A stretch of DNA of 64,000 bases. It comes from Stenogyne calaminthoides (taxonomy: Eukaryota; Streptophyta; Magnoliopsida; Lamiales; Lamiaceae). Positions within the stretch are counted from its first letter, which is position 1. Each line of letters opens with the position of its first letter. The DNA is taken from NCBI GenBank assembly GCA_037126765.1, contig JBBCBC010000022.1, forward strand, positions 19,621,758 to 19,685,757, given 5' to 3'. Both the position numbers and the translations under genes were made by a program. A model generated the notes under the pieces. The model was not told where the DNA came from. It saw only the letters and a program-made list of their open reading frames with translations, and did no database searches. Positions 23,407 to 36,400 of this stretch are shown one piece after another.

Positions 23407-25702
23407 TTATTGATAATATTTCCTCAAATGTGTTGCGTTCCACGGGTATTGAGCCTTGGCGCCATTTGGTTGTTCGAGCTCGTAAGCTCCATTAGATAAG
23501 ATTCTTGAGACCTTGAATGGGCCCTCCCAGTTCAGGCTGAGGGATCCTTTCGATTCTCCGAGTACCTTTTTAAGCACCAAGTCTCCTTCTCTGAAGCGTC
23601 AAAGTTGAACTTTGGTGTTGTAGTATTTCTCCGACCTTTGTTTGTACCTTGCGTTTCTCATGTTGGCTTCTAGCCGCCTTTCTTCGAGCAGGTCGAGGTT
23701 TCTGGTCAGGGCTTCCTTATTTTGGTCGAAGGTGACTTGACTTGTACGGAGGCTGGGGAAGTCGATCTCCGCGGGGACTACTGCCTCGGTCCCGAAGTCT
23801 AGTGAGTAGGGGGTTTCTCCGGTTGAGTTTCTGTAGGTCGTCCTATAGGCCCACAAAACATCCGAGAGCTCGCTAGCTCACTTCCACTTGGCTCCCTCGA
23901 TCTTGGCTTTGAGAGTGTGTTTAATAATCTTGTTCACGGCCTCGACCTGGCCGTTTGACTGCGGGTGGTATGGGGTCGAGAAGAGCTTTGCGATTTTCCA
24001 TTTCTTGAAGAACGCTTCGACCTTCAGGCCGTGGACTTGTTTACCATTGTCTGATATGATTGCTTGTGGTAAACCAAATCTGCATATGATATTCCGCCAT
24101 ATAAACTTGATGACCTGGTTTAGATTTATGGTTGCCAGTGCCTCAGCTTCGGCCATTTTGTGAAGTAATCCACCACCACCAGGGCGTATTTGACAGAACC
24201 TGGCGCTGTTGGGAGTGGGCCAATGATGTCTATCCCCCACTTTCCAATTTGTCAGGGGCTGAGGATACTTGTTAGCTCTTCCGGGGCGCTTTTGATGGAA
24301 GGAGCATAGACTTGGCACTTATGGCACTTGCGAGCAATGATGATGGCGTCAGCCCTTAGTATGGGCCAAAAATACCCTTGTCTTGTGGGCCAACAATTCT
24401 CCCTCGGTGTGGTTTCCGTATACTCCTTCATGTATTACGCGTAGGATCACTTATCCTTGCTCGGGTGTAACACACCGGAGTAGGGGGATGCTGAAACCAC
24501 GCTTGTACAGCTCATCTTAGATCATCGTGTATCTTGCTGCTCGTAATTGTAACTGCCGAGCTTGGACCCTAACTGTTGGCAGGAGGCCTGTTGTCAAATA
24601 TTCGATGATGGGTGTCATCCAGTTCGGTGTTGGGGCTTCTAGGTTTGCGACCTTCGCGTGTGCGGTGGAGGGGTGGGTTAATGTCGTGATGGTGACATCT
24701 TTCATCTCTGGTAATCCTTCGGAAGTCGCTAGTCGCGCTAATGCATCAGCTCGTGAGTTTTGTTCTCTTGGGATTAACTTGACATGGATTTGGTCGAACT
24801 TCTGACATAATATTCTGACCACCTCTTGGTAAGCTGCCATTCGGTTATCTCTTGCCTCATATTCTCCTGAGACCTGGTAGGCTACGAGTTGGGAATCTGT
24901 GTGAACTTGTAATCTGTTGACACCCATCGCTGTTGACATTTCTAGGCCGCTGATGAGCGCTTCATATTCAGCCTCATTATTCATCGCGGGGAAGTCGAAA
25001 GTGATGGCATTCTGGAACGAGGTCCCTTCCGGGCTTATCAGAACTATACCGGCCCCCGACTTATGGGAGGTCGCTGATCAGTCCACGAATAGCTCCCAAG
25101 ATGGGCCGTTTGAACTCCCGGCTTTAGATGGGAAGGTGAGTTCCACGATAAAATTGGCTAAAGCCTGGACTTTGATGGCAGGTCGGGGTGCGTAAGTTAC
25201 TCCGTATTGTCCAACCTCAATTGCCCATTTGAGGCATCGTCCCGACATATCTGGTCAATGCAATATGTTCCTCAGGGGTGTGGAGGTAAGTACCTCGACT
25301 TGATGGTTGAAAAAGTACGGCCTTAGTTTCCTTACGCTCATAACCAGCGCATATGCCAGTTTTTCCATGGCGGATATCGCTGTTCGGTTTCGTTCAATGT
25401 CTGGCTGACGAAGTAGATTGGAAATTCGTTCCTGTCCTCTACTCCAATGAGTACTGCACTCAGAGCTGTCTTGGAAGCCGCGAGGTATAGGAAAAGTTTT
25501 TCCCCCGGAACTGGTTTTGACAGAATGCTTACATCCGCCAAGTAAGCTTTGATTTTGTCTGAAGCTTCCTGGCTTTTGTGTGTCCAATCAAACTTTGATC
25601 TTTTCCGGATGGTGCCGAACAGCGTCTTGCATTTGTCCCCCATTCGGGAGATGAAACGGTTCAAGTCGGCTAGGCATCCCGTGAGTTTTTGTACTTCTTT
25701 TA
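23407..25702 (-). pseudogene. pol: Gypsy G1 pol, RNase H and integrase part
   Basis: On the minus strand it begins KEVQKLTGCLADLNRF at the copia A junction and passes through the RT-RNase H connection. The RNase H (about 25150-24700) retains LFVD (followed by a stop), NNEAEYEAL and HTDSQ. A damaged zinc-binding region follows, then the integrase core (24170-23880: RFGLPQAIISDNGKQ, HPQSNGQVEAVN) and a C-terminal end ...WNATHLRKYYQ with TAA at 23407-23409. The integrase Asp (SDNG) and Glu (QVEAVN) remain. There are several frameshifts (near 25370, 24320, 23870) and stops, so it is a pseudogene. The start is cut by copia A at 25703. Confidence 0.8.
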
Positions 25703-27360
25703 TGTTGGGAAATCTGTATTTTAGTTTTGATGGAAGTTCCAAAACGGGTTGTAATAGGACCAGTCAGACCTGTTAGCTGACTGATGACTTAGAATCAGAT
25801 TAAGATGACCAACTGAAATGTATAGATAGCTGATGTAAAAGATAGGTCACATATTGAGGGGAAACTCAATATGTATAGGTCAGGTCGAAGTATCAGATGA
25901 CCCAGATAAGGTCAGATGATCATAAGACTAAGAACAAATCAGAAGACAAGAAGTCAGAAGATCAGGTGAAGACAGAAGACACTGAAGACTCAGATGAACA
26001 TGAAGACTCAGATAGACACTGAAGACTCAGATGAACCTGAAGACTCAGATAAACCTGAAGACTCAGTAACAAACCTGAAGACTCACTATGACTTAAGACA
26101 CTGAGGCTTAGAGTCACCTGAAGATCAGAAGACTTCCAGAAGACCTGAAGACCTATATCAGCGGAGTCTGCGTATTGAGCTAAGACAATATGCATCAGAA
26201 GACTCAAACAAGGTAGACTGATCAGTTACCTGATCAAGTCAGCTCACACCTGGTAACAATCAAAATGCTACACCAGAAAACCGAATCTTCTACAAAAGGA
26301 ATATCAATCGTCTAACGGACAAATTCCTGAAGTACCACCTCGCGAAGCCAAGAAGAAAGCGACACGTGTACAAAAAGAGCTGACAATGCGGGATACGATG
26401 CTGCGGACAAAAACGGCGCTAATCATGCCTACGACCACTCCGATAATCGGAGCACGTCACAATCATATCCTACAACCTACCTAATATATCCCAAAATTCA
26501 AATTGCTCTCCAATGGCTCTTTGATTTTGAGGTCTATAAAATGGGACCGATCTTCACTTTGAAGAATGACGGGAGAGAGGCTAGCAAAGAACGAACACGG
26601 ATACACCGCAAAAGAAGCAAAAAAACTACAGCAAAATCTCCCGCTCAAAGAAAACCATATTTGAAGATTATTCTTAGAGTGTTCATCCCATAGTTCTTAG
26701 CAAGAAATCCTATCCACTAGCATTTTGGCTACCTAAAACACCAGGATAGATTTCCAGTTGGAACCCTCAAACATTCTTTACCCAAACTAAAGTTAGGTTA
26801 AGTTTGTTCCCGGAAGATTTCAGACTAGGGATTCTAGTTTTCTTATTTCTAGTTCGGTTGAGTGTGAACTCGATAAACATCTGTAGAGTGTGAACTCAAT
26901 AAACATCTCGGCCATCCAGTGAGGGATATAAGTCCCACAGGTTAAGTTCGGTTAAGCTCGGTTAAGGTTCCCCTGTGTTAAGGGAAGAGTGGACGTAAGA
27001 CGGGTTTCGTCTGAACCACTATAAAAAGTCTTGTGTGCATTTACTTGCTTTCTTATTGCTTTACACTATTCACACAACTGAGTTTAAAACTGCATACATA
27101 TTCTAAGTTAAGCTCAGTCTGCACCAAACAACTGATCTGATCAGGTTGACACTTTAGTCAGCTGATTGAAACTGACTTAAGAATCTGAATTGATAAAACT
27201 GGTTTTTCACACGGGTAAAAACAAGCTTCCGCACTCTCAGTTAAACTGACATATATCAAGCTGATCTGCCCTTAGGCACTCAGTAAGATTGAACATTAGT
27301 CTAAACTGATACACTAGCACTCTGATCGGGTAATCTGCAAATCACACCTAATCCGCACGA
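25703..27360 (+). repeat. 5' LTR of copia A, lacking its last 70 bp
   Basis: It starts TGTTGGGAAATCTG. Homology with the 3' LTR ends at CCGCACGA (27360); the final 70 bp present at 38756-38825 (ending GGGACCTACA) and the expected PBS are absent. TATA box TATAAAA at 26534-26540. A tandem array of CTGAAGACTCAGATAAAC-like units lies at about 25978-26095. The loss of U5 end and PBS means reverse transcription could not be primed normally from this copy's RNA. Confidence 0.85.
25975..26110 (+). repeat. Tandem 18 bp motif array in LTR A
   Basis: About six units close to CTGAAGACTCAGATAAAC, with variants GATGAAC and GTAACAAAC. Counterparts lie at 37405-37540 and 46345-46445 in other LTRs of the family. 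The array is upstream of the TATA box, in the U3 position where LTR enhancers usually lie. Confidence 0.75.
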
Positions 27361-27422
27361 TCTTGAACAGATCTTGAAAATCCGTTTTTCAAAACTCATT
27401 CGTTTCAAAAATCACATTCAGC

Positions 27423-28192
27423 ATGGATAATACCTCTGGCATGTATCATGATATGCCTAAGTTTTCAATTGATGAGTATGCAGATTGGGCTATATATATG
27501 TGCAACCATCTAGGATCGATAAGCGGCAGAATGATGGAAGTCATTGAACGAGGACCCATCATCATATATCACGACAACCCAGCAGTTGGAGGAGATCCAG
27601 ACTTTGCACCGGGAAGTCTTGTACGAAAAACCCAGCCCTGATGGATGCAGAAGAAAGAAAGCTGTATACTCTAGATACAATCGCCAGGCATATAATCATG
27701 AAGACGATGGATAAAGTCACAAAAGAGAAGATAAAGTATCTCAAAATTGGGAAACATATGTGGGATACTCTAGCTAAGATATGCGAAGGAAATGATCAGA
27801 TCAAAGACAGCCGACTACAAGCTGAACTGGTGAAGTTCGAAAAGCTCAAGATGTTGCCCAATGAGAACGAGCTCGATGGGAGGATCACCATGTCAGTAAA
27901 TAAGCTACGAGAACTTGGAAGAGAGATGTCAGACAAAGATATCAACTACAAGATCTTAAGATCTCTCACCAAAAAATGGGACATGAAAGTCACGGTAATC
28001 AAGGATTGCCAAGACATTTCAAAGATGAAGCCGAGTAGCTTGTTCCTAAGCCTTAAAGCTCACGAGTTTGATTTAATCGAAAGAGGACAAGTAGATGAAG
28101 ACGAGACGCCTGCTGAAGCCTCAACATCTAAATCAGTTACGTTTAAAGCAACCACCAGCAGATCAAAGGCACTGAACCTGTTGGAAACATAA
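27423..28192 (+). pseudogene. gag: Copia A gag, capsid part, with one frameshift
   Basis: The start ATG at 27423 gives MDNTSGMYHDMPKFSIDEYADWAI.., the usual N-terminus of plant copia gag (DUF4219/UBN2 type). That frame ends at 27641; the protein continues one frame over from 27641 (DAEERKLYTLDTIARHII, KIGKHMWDTLAKICEGN, AELVKFEKLKMLPNE). Gag packages element RNA and builds the particle in the cytoplasm. A stop TAA follows ...LNLLET at 28190-28192. The continuation at 28291 is in another frame. Confidence 0.75.
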
Positions 28193-28810
28193 TGAGTAAA
28201 GCAGAATAGATCGCTCTGCTTACCAGGAAACTTGAAAGATCAAATACTCAGCTTGGTAAGTATCGGAGATTCTCAGAGACTATCAAGACAATGGAAGAAA
28301 AACAGAGGCCAACTGACAGATCACTAGAAAGAACCAGATCTGATGATCGAAGAGATCACAGAGAAGAAAAGAAAAGAGATGATCTGTCAAATGAGAGAAG
28401 AGATAACAGATCTGACAGAAGGAGTTCAGATTACCATCAGAAAAGGAAGTCACCTGACAGATCCTACAGACGGAGTGACTCACCTGGCAGAGGAAGTTCC
28501 GTAGATCGAGGATCATGCTTCAACTGCGAGAAACCAGTCACTACAAAGACCGATCGCCTCGACCGACTCCCAGAGAAAGGAAGAAAGCGGAAGAAGAGAG
28601 CAACGCCTCAGAGATAGAAAATCCATGGTCGCTGACACATCTGGAATCGATGATTCCTATCTACCTTCCGAGGATTCTGGCTACTCATCTGTAGAAGACT
28701 TCTGTCTGATAAGCAGTACTATTGACTTCCACGAACATGAAGATCTGATATTCTCTTCAGATGATGATGAAATCGCTTTTAATGGCCAAGGAGGAGACCA
28801 ACTGAGGTAA
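28193..28810 (+). pseudogene. gag: Copia A gag, basic and zinc-knuckle part with acidic tail
   Basis: The frame 28291-28617 is very rich in Arg, Asp and Ser (RSDDRRDHREEKKRDD..., SYRRSDSPGRG) and leads to CFNCEK, the first half of a CCHC zinc knuckle. A frameshift right after it destroys the His and last Cys; the other frame carries on with DRSPRPTPRERK. The frame 28625-28810 is acidic and Ser-rich (DDSYLPSEDSGYSS). Basic and zinc-finger segments bind RNA. The piece 28193-28290 joins it to the capsid part and has a TAG. Confidence 0.6.
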
Positions 28811-29270
28811 CCTCCAAACCTTACCTTTTTTCAATTTCCACACCGCTATTATTAGCACTTTTCTTTGGAGAGATTGACTTGCAGCTATACTCCGAGCAAT
28901 TGCTTGATGATCTCTCGATCAAGAGACACTTACACAATAGTGGAGCTTTGAAAATGACAAGCTAAGGATCGTAAATAATCGACTTGTTAAAGAGAATTTG
29001 TCGATAAAAAGCTCTTTGAATGAAATCCGTTGAAACCGCTTTCGAGAAGGTGGCGAGGAACTTAACATTTCGAAAGTTAAATCTTTTGATCGGGGAGAAG
29101 CAGATTAAAGATCGACTAGCAATCAACAAAACAAAGTCGATGATTTCAAAATCCTTCAAGCTAAATTTGATGAGTTATTAAACTACATGAGAGTCTAAAA
29201 TCTCCGAGGATAGTTTGCGCCAAGAAGAAAATAGAGGTTTTCACGAAGTCATCAAAAAAACGTTCATGAT
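28811..29270 (+). pseudogene. Decayed gag-pol junction of copia A
   Basis: No frame longer than 70 codons on the plus strand. Broken coding sequence can be made out, rich in Leu, Lys and Glu (for example LQLYSEQLLDDLSIKRHL near 28880). This fits the coiled-coil region that lies between zinc knuckle and protease in SIRE-type elements. Several stops. Confidence 0.4.
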
Positions 29271-29948
29271 ATGAACACCTATTTTCGAACGTCGACTAAC
29301 AAGAAGGGAATTGGGTATGAGAACCCTTCTACATCCTCAAAAGCCCCGTTTGATTCACTTCAGAAGGGTGTAATCAAACGAGTCTCTGACAAAGATACAC
29401 AAAAAGCTAAACATGTATCTGATAAGGGAAAAAGACCTACTGAGCAAGTAAGGCAAGTGCCTAATCAGAAAGGGAACAGAAATGGACCCCAACTGATTAA
29501 GCATCAGCCGAGGAATCAACAGAAGAACCCAGTTCTTCTGAAGAAACCTCAACCTGATCATCAGATTAGGTATCAACTGCCTAATAAGCAAGTTATAGGT
29601 AAACTGCAAAGACCATCTATGCTAAAAGGATATGAATCTTTCGATGGTAGCAGTCGTACCTACCCTTATAACCAGAGATTTAGGGCTACTGCACCTGAGC
29701 CACACTGGATTAAAAGAAGACAAAATATAAAGAAAAATCCCAAGTCTTCTAAGTCACCCAAGGCTCACACGAATAATCATACTAATCAGAAAGCATATAA
29801 AGAGACGTATGATTATGTTGATCTGTATGGGAGACAAATCAGACCTTCTAATCTATCTGATTACCATATAAGTGCTCTATTTGTGTGGATCCCTAAATCC
29901 ACCACTAACCCCCCAGGACCCAATTCCAAAGGGGTACCTAAAGCCTGA
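29271..29948 (+). pseudogene. Copia A region upstream of protease
   Basis: 225 codons, strongly basic and rich in Gln, Asn, Pro and Lys (KHQPRNQQKNPVLLKKPQ), with no hydrophobic segment. In SIRE-like elements such a low-complexity stretch precedes the protease. It ends in TGA after GPNSKGVPKA; the protease begins about 55 bases on in another frame, so a frameshift separates them. No domain is recognised. Confidence 0.55.
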
Positions 29949-30004
29949 TTTGATTGCAGGTTCGTTTGGGACTGGCCAACAAATGAGGTACACAATCAAC
30001 TATC

Positions 30005-33000
30005 TGGTACATCGATAGTGGATGCTCAAGGCACATGACTGGAAGCAAACATCTCCTTAGCTCATACAAAGAACAAGAAGGCCCACGTGTACTCTTCGGT
30101 GATGATAACTTTGGTTTTACCAAAGGACTCGGAACCTTAGAGAATGGTGATGTACAAGTAACTGGAGTCTCGTATATCGAAGGATTAAAGCACAATCTAC
30201 TATCAGTATCACAATTCTACGACAATGGATTCAGCGTTGAGTTCTCGAGCGACAAGTGTATGATTAGAAATCGAGTCACTCAACAAACCTTGCTAACTGG
30301 TTCAAGAAAAGGGAAGATCTACACAGCAGATTGGAACAGTTGCCCAAGGAATACATGCTTAATTGTTAAGAGTTCCAAAAGTAGCAGTTGGCTCTGGCAC
30401 AAAAGAATGAGTCATCTGAACTTCAAGACTCTTAACAAGATAACTAGGATGTCTTTGGTTGAGGGACTTCCGAATGAGATATTCTCCAAAGATCAGACAT
30501 GTGCCGCATGTCAGAAGGGAAAACAAGTTAAAGCCTCATTTAAGGGAATACCTAGACCGACATCCAGTAGAGTATTGCAACTGCTCCATATGGATCTATT
30601 CGGACCAGTTACACCAGCCAGTCTCAGTGGACGCAAATATACTCTAGTAATCGTGGATGATTATTCCAAGTTTACTTGGGTTGTATTCTTATACAAGAAG
30701 AACGAGATAACGACAAAGACACCCGAGCTACTCAAGAAGCTACAAAACGAGAAGGGTGTCAGCATAGTAAAAATTAGATTAGATAAAGGTACAGAGTTCC
30801 TGAATTCCTTTATTACTTATTTTTGCACTGAGTTTGGTATACAACATGAAACGTCAGCTGCAAGAACACCACAACAAAATGGAGTAGCAGAACGGAGAAA
30901 CAGAACTCTTAAGGAAGCTGCTCACACTATGTTAGCTGAACATGCCACACCAAGCCGTTTCTGGGCAGAAGCAATCAACACCACATGCCATACTCAGAAC
31001 AGATGTTCTCTGACTAAGACTCACTTCAAAACACCTTATGAACTTTGGAAGGGCAGAAAACCTCGTGTTTCATACTTCCATGTTTTTTGGTGCAAGTGTT
31101 TCATTCACAATAATGGGAAAAGTCAGTTGAAGACTTTTGAGGCCAAGTTAGATGAGGGCATATTCTTAGGATATTCCTCATCCAGCAAGGCGTTCAGGGT
31201 TTACAACAAACGAACTCTAGTTGTGGAAGAAACACCCCATGTGGTCTTTGATGAGACATCTTCTGAACAAGAGAAAGCTACCTCAGAACAAGCCGTACCA
31301 GATCAACCGCTACCTGACACGCAGAAAATGGATCAACTAAGCATCAAGGAGAAAGAAGCTGAACACGTAAAAGTGTACATCCCAGAACTTGATCTTGCTG
31401 AATCAACAGGTCTATCAGACCCTAAGGTACGCACAACTGTCAGTGAAGAAGTTGTTACAGCTGAGACAGTATCAACTGAACCATCTGGTTCAGGGGGAAC
31501 TCCTGAAGTTCCTACGAACAGACATCAGCACATGATGAGTCCAACATCAGCTGAGACATGTTCTTATCAAGTGGATCATACTTCCGTACCAGTCCCAATC
31601 ACTAGCAATGAACTACTATCAGAAATGGATGATGTTCTCCAAATAAACGTAAATCAGAATAAAAGGACCTGGATTACCAGTCATCCAACTGATCTGATTA
31701 TTGGAGACCCATCTGATAGAGTCAAAACTAGACATCAGATTGGTGAAAGTGCCATGTACTATTGTTATCTGTCTTTTAAGGAACCAACTACAGCAGAGGA
31801 AGCTATACAAGACGCAAGCTGGATTCTAGCCATGCAGGAGGAACTGGAAAAGTTTGAGAGAAATCAAGTTTGGAAACTGGTGGACAGACCAACTCATCAA
31901 GACGTTATTGGCACGAAGTGAGTATTCAAGAACAAGAGAGATGAGAAAAATGTCATAACCAGGAATAAGGCAGGACTTGTTGCTAAGGGGTATTCACTAT
32001 CAGAAGGAATTGATTATGATGAGACCTTTGCACCAGTCGCTCGCCTAGAAGCCATTCGGCTGTTTCTGGCATATGCTGCCCACAGAGGGTTCACTGTGTA
32101 TCAGATTGATGTAAAGAGTGCATTCTTAAACAGGGTACTAGCAGAGGAAGTTTATGTCGAACAACCTCCAGGCCTTGAAAAAGGCAACCAAGTGTACCGT
32201 TTAAGGAAAGCTCTTTACGGCCTGAAACAAGCTCCTCGAGCTTGGTATGATACACTCTCTCAGTTCTTGATAGACAGCGGGTTCACTAAAGGAATAGTGG
32301 ATAGAACATTATTCAGAATAGAAGATGGAGAAGATATTCTGATGGTTAAGAATTACGTAGACGACATCATCTTCGGATCTCCCAACAAGAAGCTATGTGA
32401 GAAGTTCAGCAAGTTGATGCAAGGGAAGTTCGAGATGTCCATGATGGGTCAGATGAATTACTTTCTGGGTTTACAAGTCAAGCAGAGTACAGAAGGGATA
32501 TTCATCTGCCAGGCGAAGTACACAAGGAATCTACTGGCAAAGTTTAGAGTTCAACATTGTAAGGAAGCCAGAATTCCCATGATGACCGGATTCAAGATGG
32601 ATCCAGATGAAGATGGTCAGAAAATGAATCAGAAAGAATATATAGCTCTGATTGGATCACTACTATACCTGACTGTCAGCAGACCAGACATTACTTTTGC
32701 AGTAGGTGTATGTGCCAGATTTCAAGCAAATCCAATGCAAAGCCACCTAGAAGCAGCTAAGCGGATTCTCAAGTATCTGAAGGGGACTGTAAACCTTGGT
32801 TTATTTTACCCATCAGATGAAAATCTAGAGCTTAGTGGGTATTCTGATTCAGATTACGGAGGTTGGAGAATCGACAGAAAGTCAACCTCAGGTTCATGTC
32901 AGTTTCTGGGAAATAAACTGATCTCTTGGTTTTCGAAGAAGCAGACATCAGTTGCGACATCTACTACTGAAGCAGAATATATGGATGCAGGAATCTGTTG

Positions 33001-33235
33001 TTCCCAACTGCTCTGGCTAAGTCAGCAGCTGAGGGATTACAACATCGTAGCTAAGAACGTACATATATTCTGTGATAGTAATAGTGCTATTGCAATCACT
33101 CAGAATCCTGTTCTACATACAAGATGCAAGCATGTGGATGTCAGACACCATTTTATCATAGATCACGTTGAAAAGAAGAATATCAGGATGGAAAAGATCC
33201 ATACTGACAAGCAGAAAGCTGATATCTTAACTTAG
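30005..33235 (+). pseudogene. pol: Copia A pol: protease, integrase, reverse transcriptase, RNase H
   Basis: One reading frame throughout, with one internal stop. The protease has WYIDSGCSRHMTG (Asp-Ser-Gly) at 30005. Numbering from the ATG at 30035, the integrase zinc site is H122, H127, C156, C159 and the catalytic triad D187, D250, E286, an exact D,D35E. After the stop TGA at 31919-31921 (GTK*VFKNK; a Trp is expected), RT continues with YQIDVKSAFLN, LYGLKQAPRAW and NYVDD at about 32351-32365. RNase H has GYSDSDYGG, STTEAEY and CDSNSAI. The frame ends DILT* at 33235 where DILTKPL is usual, so that stop is also a mutation. Close to complete but not functional as read. Confidence 0.9.
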
Positions 33236-33473
33236 CCGCTAGCAGAGATCAGATTCAGAGAGTTATGAAACGAGCTAGGGCTTCTGGATCTCAGAGAAAG
33301 TGCACAGAAAATCTCGTATTCTATAAAATCCAAATCTTTCACAGAAAACCTATTTCCACTACTTCATCTTTTCAAAGCTCTTAAAAGATCAAAATTTTCA
33401 AAATCTTCAGAGAATTACTTTCGAGATCAATATTACTCTTCCGATTTCTAAATCTTTCGAATCAATTTCTGAA

Positions 33474-36400
33474 ATGGCATATCTTACTCCACGACCAGGC
33501 CAAGGGAAAAAGTTCTGCAACTTTTCATCGATGAAGAAAGACATCATTGATGAGAAGTATGTAGTATTCACCATCATCTCAGACCCTGAATAGCTGGAAA
33601 TTCTGGAGTGCTTGCGAGCGTGTGGACTTGAACGCTATTGCTCTACACATCAGAACATCGTCCACGCAAATGAAGCTCTGGAGTTTCTATACAATCTGCA
33701 GAGGGATGAAGACAATGATGCTGAACTGATTTCTTCCGTTGGTGGACTAGAAGTTCGAGTGTCGAATGACGATCTCAAGAGGATATTCGGCCTAACTCGA
33801 GGAAGCATCAATCCAGAGACCTACACGACTGATGTAGGAGAAAAGGGATTTCTTGAAGCCGAGCTGTTGAGACCATCAAATAAGGAGAACACGACGAACG
33901 TCAAAGCCTCCTATCTGAAGAGGAAATATCGCCTTCTTCTTGAAATCGTTCAGAAGGTGATCATGTGCTCAACTTACAGCCTCGATGCGGTCACTTCATA
34001 CAAGATAAGTGTTATGGCTGCAATAATCAAGAAGGCTTCAGATATCGATTGGTTGGGTATGGTCAAAGCAAGACTGAGAAAAGACTCCGGGAAGTTCGAA
34101 CTAACCCAGAGCAATGAAGTGTGCTTATCTTCCAAGTGCTCCTTTATACACAAAATTTCTATCATTCTGTCAGATAAGCTGCCACAGAATTATAAATGGA
34201 ACGAGAATGGAGCAAAGATTTACCAAGCAAAGCACAAGGCCATACTGGGCAAAGATGAGTCCCTACCTGGACAAGCTGATGAGGATCCGACTCCTTATGT
34301 GCCCAAACCCAAGGGAGAAAAGAAGGAAAAAGATAAGGCAACTGCATCTTCTGAAGTGTAGGAAAAGGCCATTCCAGAGAAGAGGATGAAGAGGAAGGAT
34401 CTGGCCAAGAAACCAGATGCTCAGCGGAAAAGTAAGAAGAGAGTCACATCTCCTCTGAAGACTGCTCCAAGTTCTGCCAAGCCAGCTAGCAGAACGGAGG
34501 ATCTGATGAAAGTAAGATCTGAAGAAGAGACAGCAGTCCGCTCTGAGCCAACTATCAGAGAAGTAAGGGAAGAGCAGATGATCGCAGCAGAAGGAGAGAA
34601 ATCTGTCAGAGGGATAGAAGTGGAGCAATCTGAGGAAGAATCACCATCTGATTCTCTGCCTCTCACCAAGATCTTCCAAAGAGCAAGATCACCAACGCCC
34701 ACTTCCAAATCACCATCACCCTCTCCTCAAAAATCATCATCACCTCCCCACAAAACCTTCTCACCCTCACCCTCGCCTATCAGATCACCAAGATCTCCCA
34801 CACCACCAATCAATCAACAAGTTCAGGAAACTGAACACCCTCTACACGCTGAAAATGAACCTGAACCACAAACATCCCAATCCCCGATCAAGTCACAAGA
34901 GCCTGAGAGATCCGACAAGCGAGTGTCCATCTCTCATAATCCCTTCAATACCAGAACCGTGCTTGCTTCACTTGTTCCAGAAAGCCCCATCATAAGGATA
35001 ATGAAGCAACATATCAAGGAGTATCTACTGGATCTATGCCCTGAATTGGATCAACATCCTGGCGTCCAGCAACAGATAAAAGAGATTGTGTTCTGGAGGG
35101 ATATACGACTGAAAAGCATTGAAGAATTTCTGATTCTCATGACAACTTTGGGATCAGATTTCTTTGTCGACTTGGAGTTTAAATGCCTAAACAATGCTGG
35201 GATTGAAAGTGTTGTTGAATTGACATCTGATGATGATATCAGATGGTTGATTCACGATAGGTTCGGAATTGCTGATATCAGGGAGGAAACCGTTCAACCT
35301 CCTACAGATCATGAGGGAGCTGTCGATGAACCAAGAATGGGTGCTGCAGATGAGGCCCGACTTGGAAAGGCTTCAACATCCGACTGCATCGCTACGATGA
35401 GCTCGATACCTAGATCATTATCTTGAGAAGATTCAGGGATGGGATCAAAGGCTGCATTTGAAGACAAATCGCGTGGCGCTCAAAATGAATCGATGAAGCG
35501 ATTTGAAGATGAGCAAGCAAAACTAGTTGACAAGGAACAAAGTCACACAGTTGGGATGCACAATACCATCCTTGTTGAAGTAATGCAACTAGTAAATCCT
35601 CTTGCTGAGAAGCTCAAACTCCAGTCTGACAAACTCACAGTTCAGACAGAGATGCTCAGTCAGACACAGGTACTTTTGGAAAGTGTCTGGGCATCCTTGG
35701 ACAAAGCTAACAACCACATGGATATGGGTTGGAAACATTTTCTAGCTTCTACAGAACAAGCAAGACAGGAAATCGAAATTGCTCTCAGACGCTTCTTCAC
35801 TCCTACACCTTCTGCCACCGTTCAAATTACTCCTCTTGTTGTCGAGGAACTCAGAGAGGAGATCTCACGGCAATTAACTGCTCTGAACCGCAAGATGTCC
35901 AACCTCTTTGATGAAACTAAAAAGGGGGAAGGAAAAGAGAATAAAGAGAAGGAAGAAAAACAGACACAGTTGGTAACAATTTCATCTCTATCGAAAAACC
36001 ATCAGATGTCGACTTGCAATACCACTACATCCATCGATCTCGTTCTTTGAAGTGAAGGAAACTGTGGAGAAACATAGCAAAGAGATCACTGAGCAGAAAA
36101 CTGCTCTTTCAGAGATTACTGCCAGGTCGACAAAATTGAAGACTTTTCTTCGTACGTACATAAAAGAATGGAAACTGATGATCAGGTCAAGAGCCTTGAA
36201 CTCGCTAAGAAATTAGCTGAAGAAGACGAACAAGATGAACCTGAGCAGACTCTGAGAAGGAAGAAAGGCAAAGGCAAGATGGCAAAAGCTACTGCGGAAG
36301 ATCAGAGACAAGGCCACCCATTCTCTACCAAAAGCCAGATGACTCCTGAACAAGTTCAAGAGAAAACACGACAGAGAATAAGAGAGGTCGCCATCAAGAA

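Noticed and set aside
25975..26110. CRISPR-like regular repeats
   Set aside because: Units are contiguous with no unique spacers, lie in an LTR U3, and the genome is a plant.
34386..35426. Independent gene with its own start at 34386
   Set aside because: It is in the same frame as the sequence before and after it, separated only by single stop codons, so it is part of the longer post-pol ORF of copia A.
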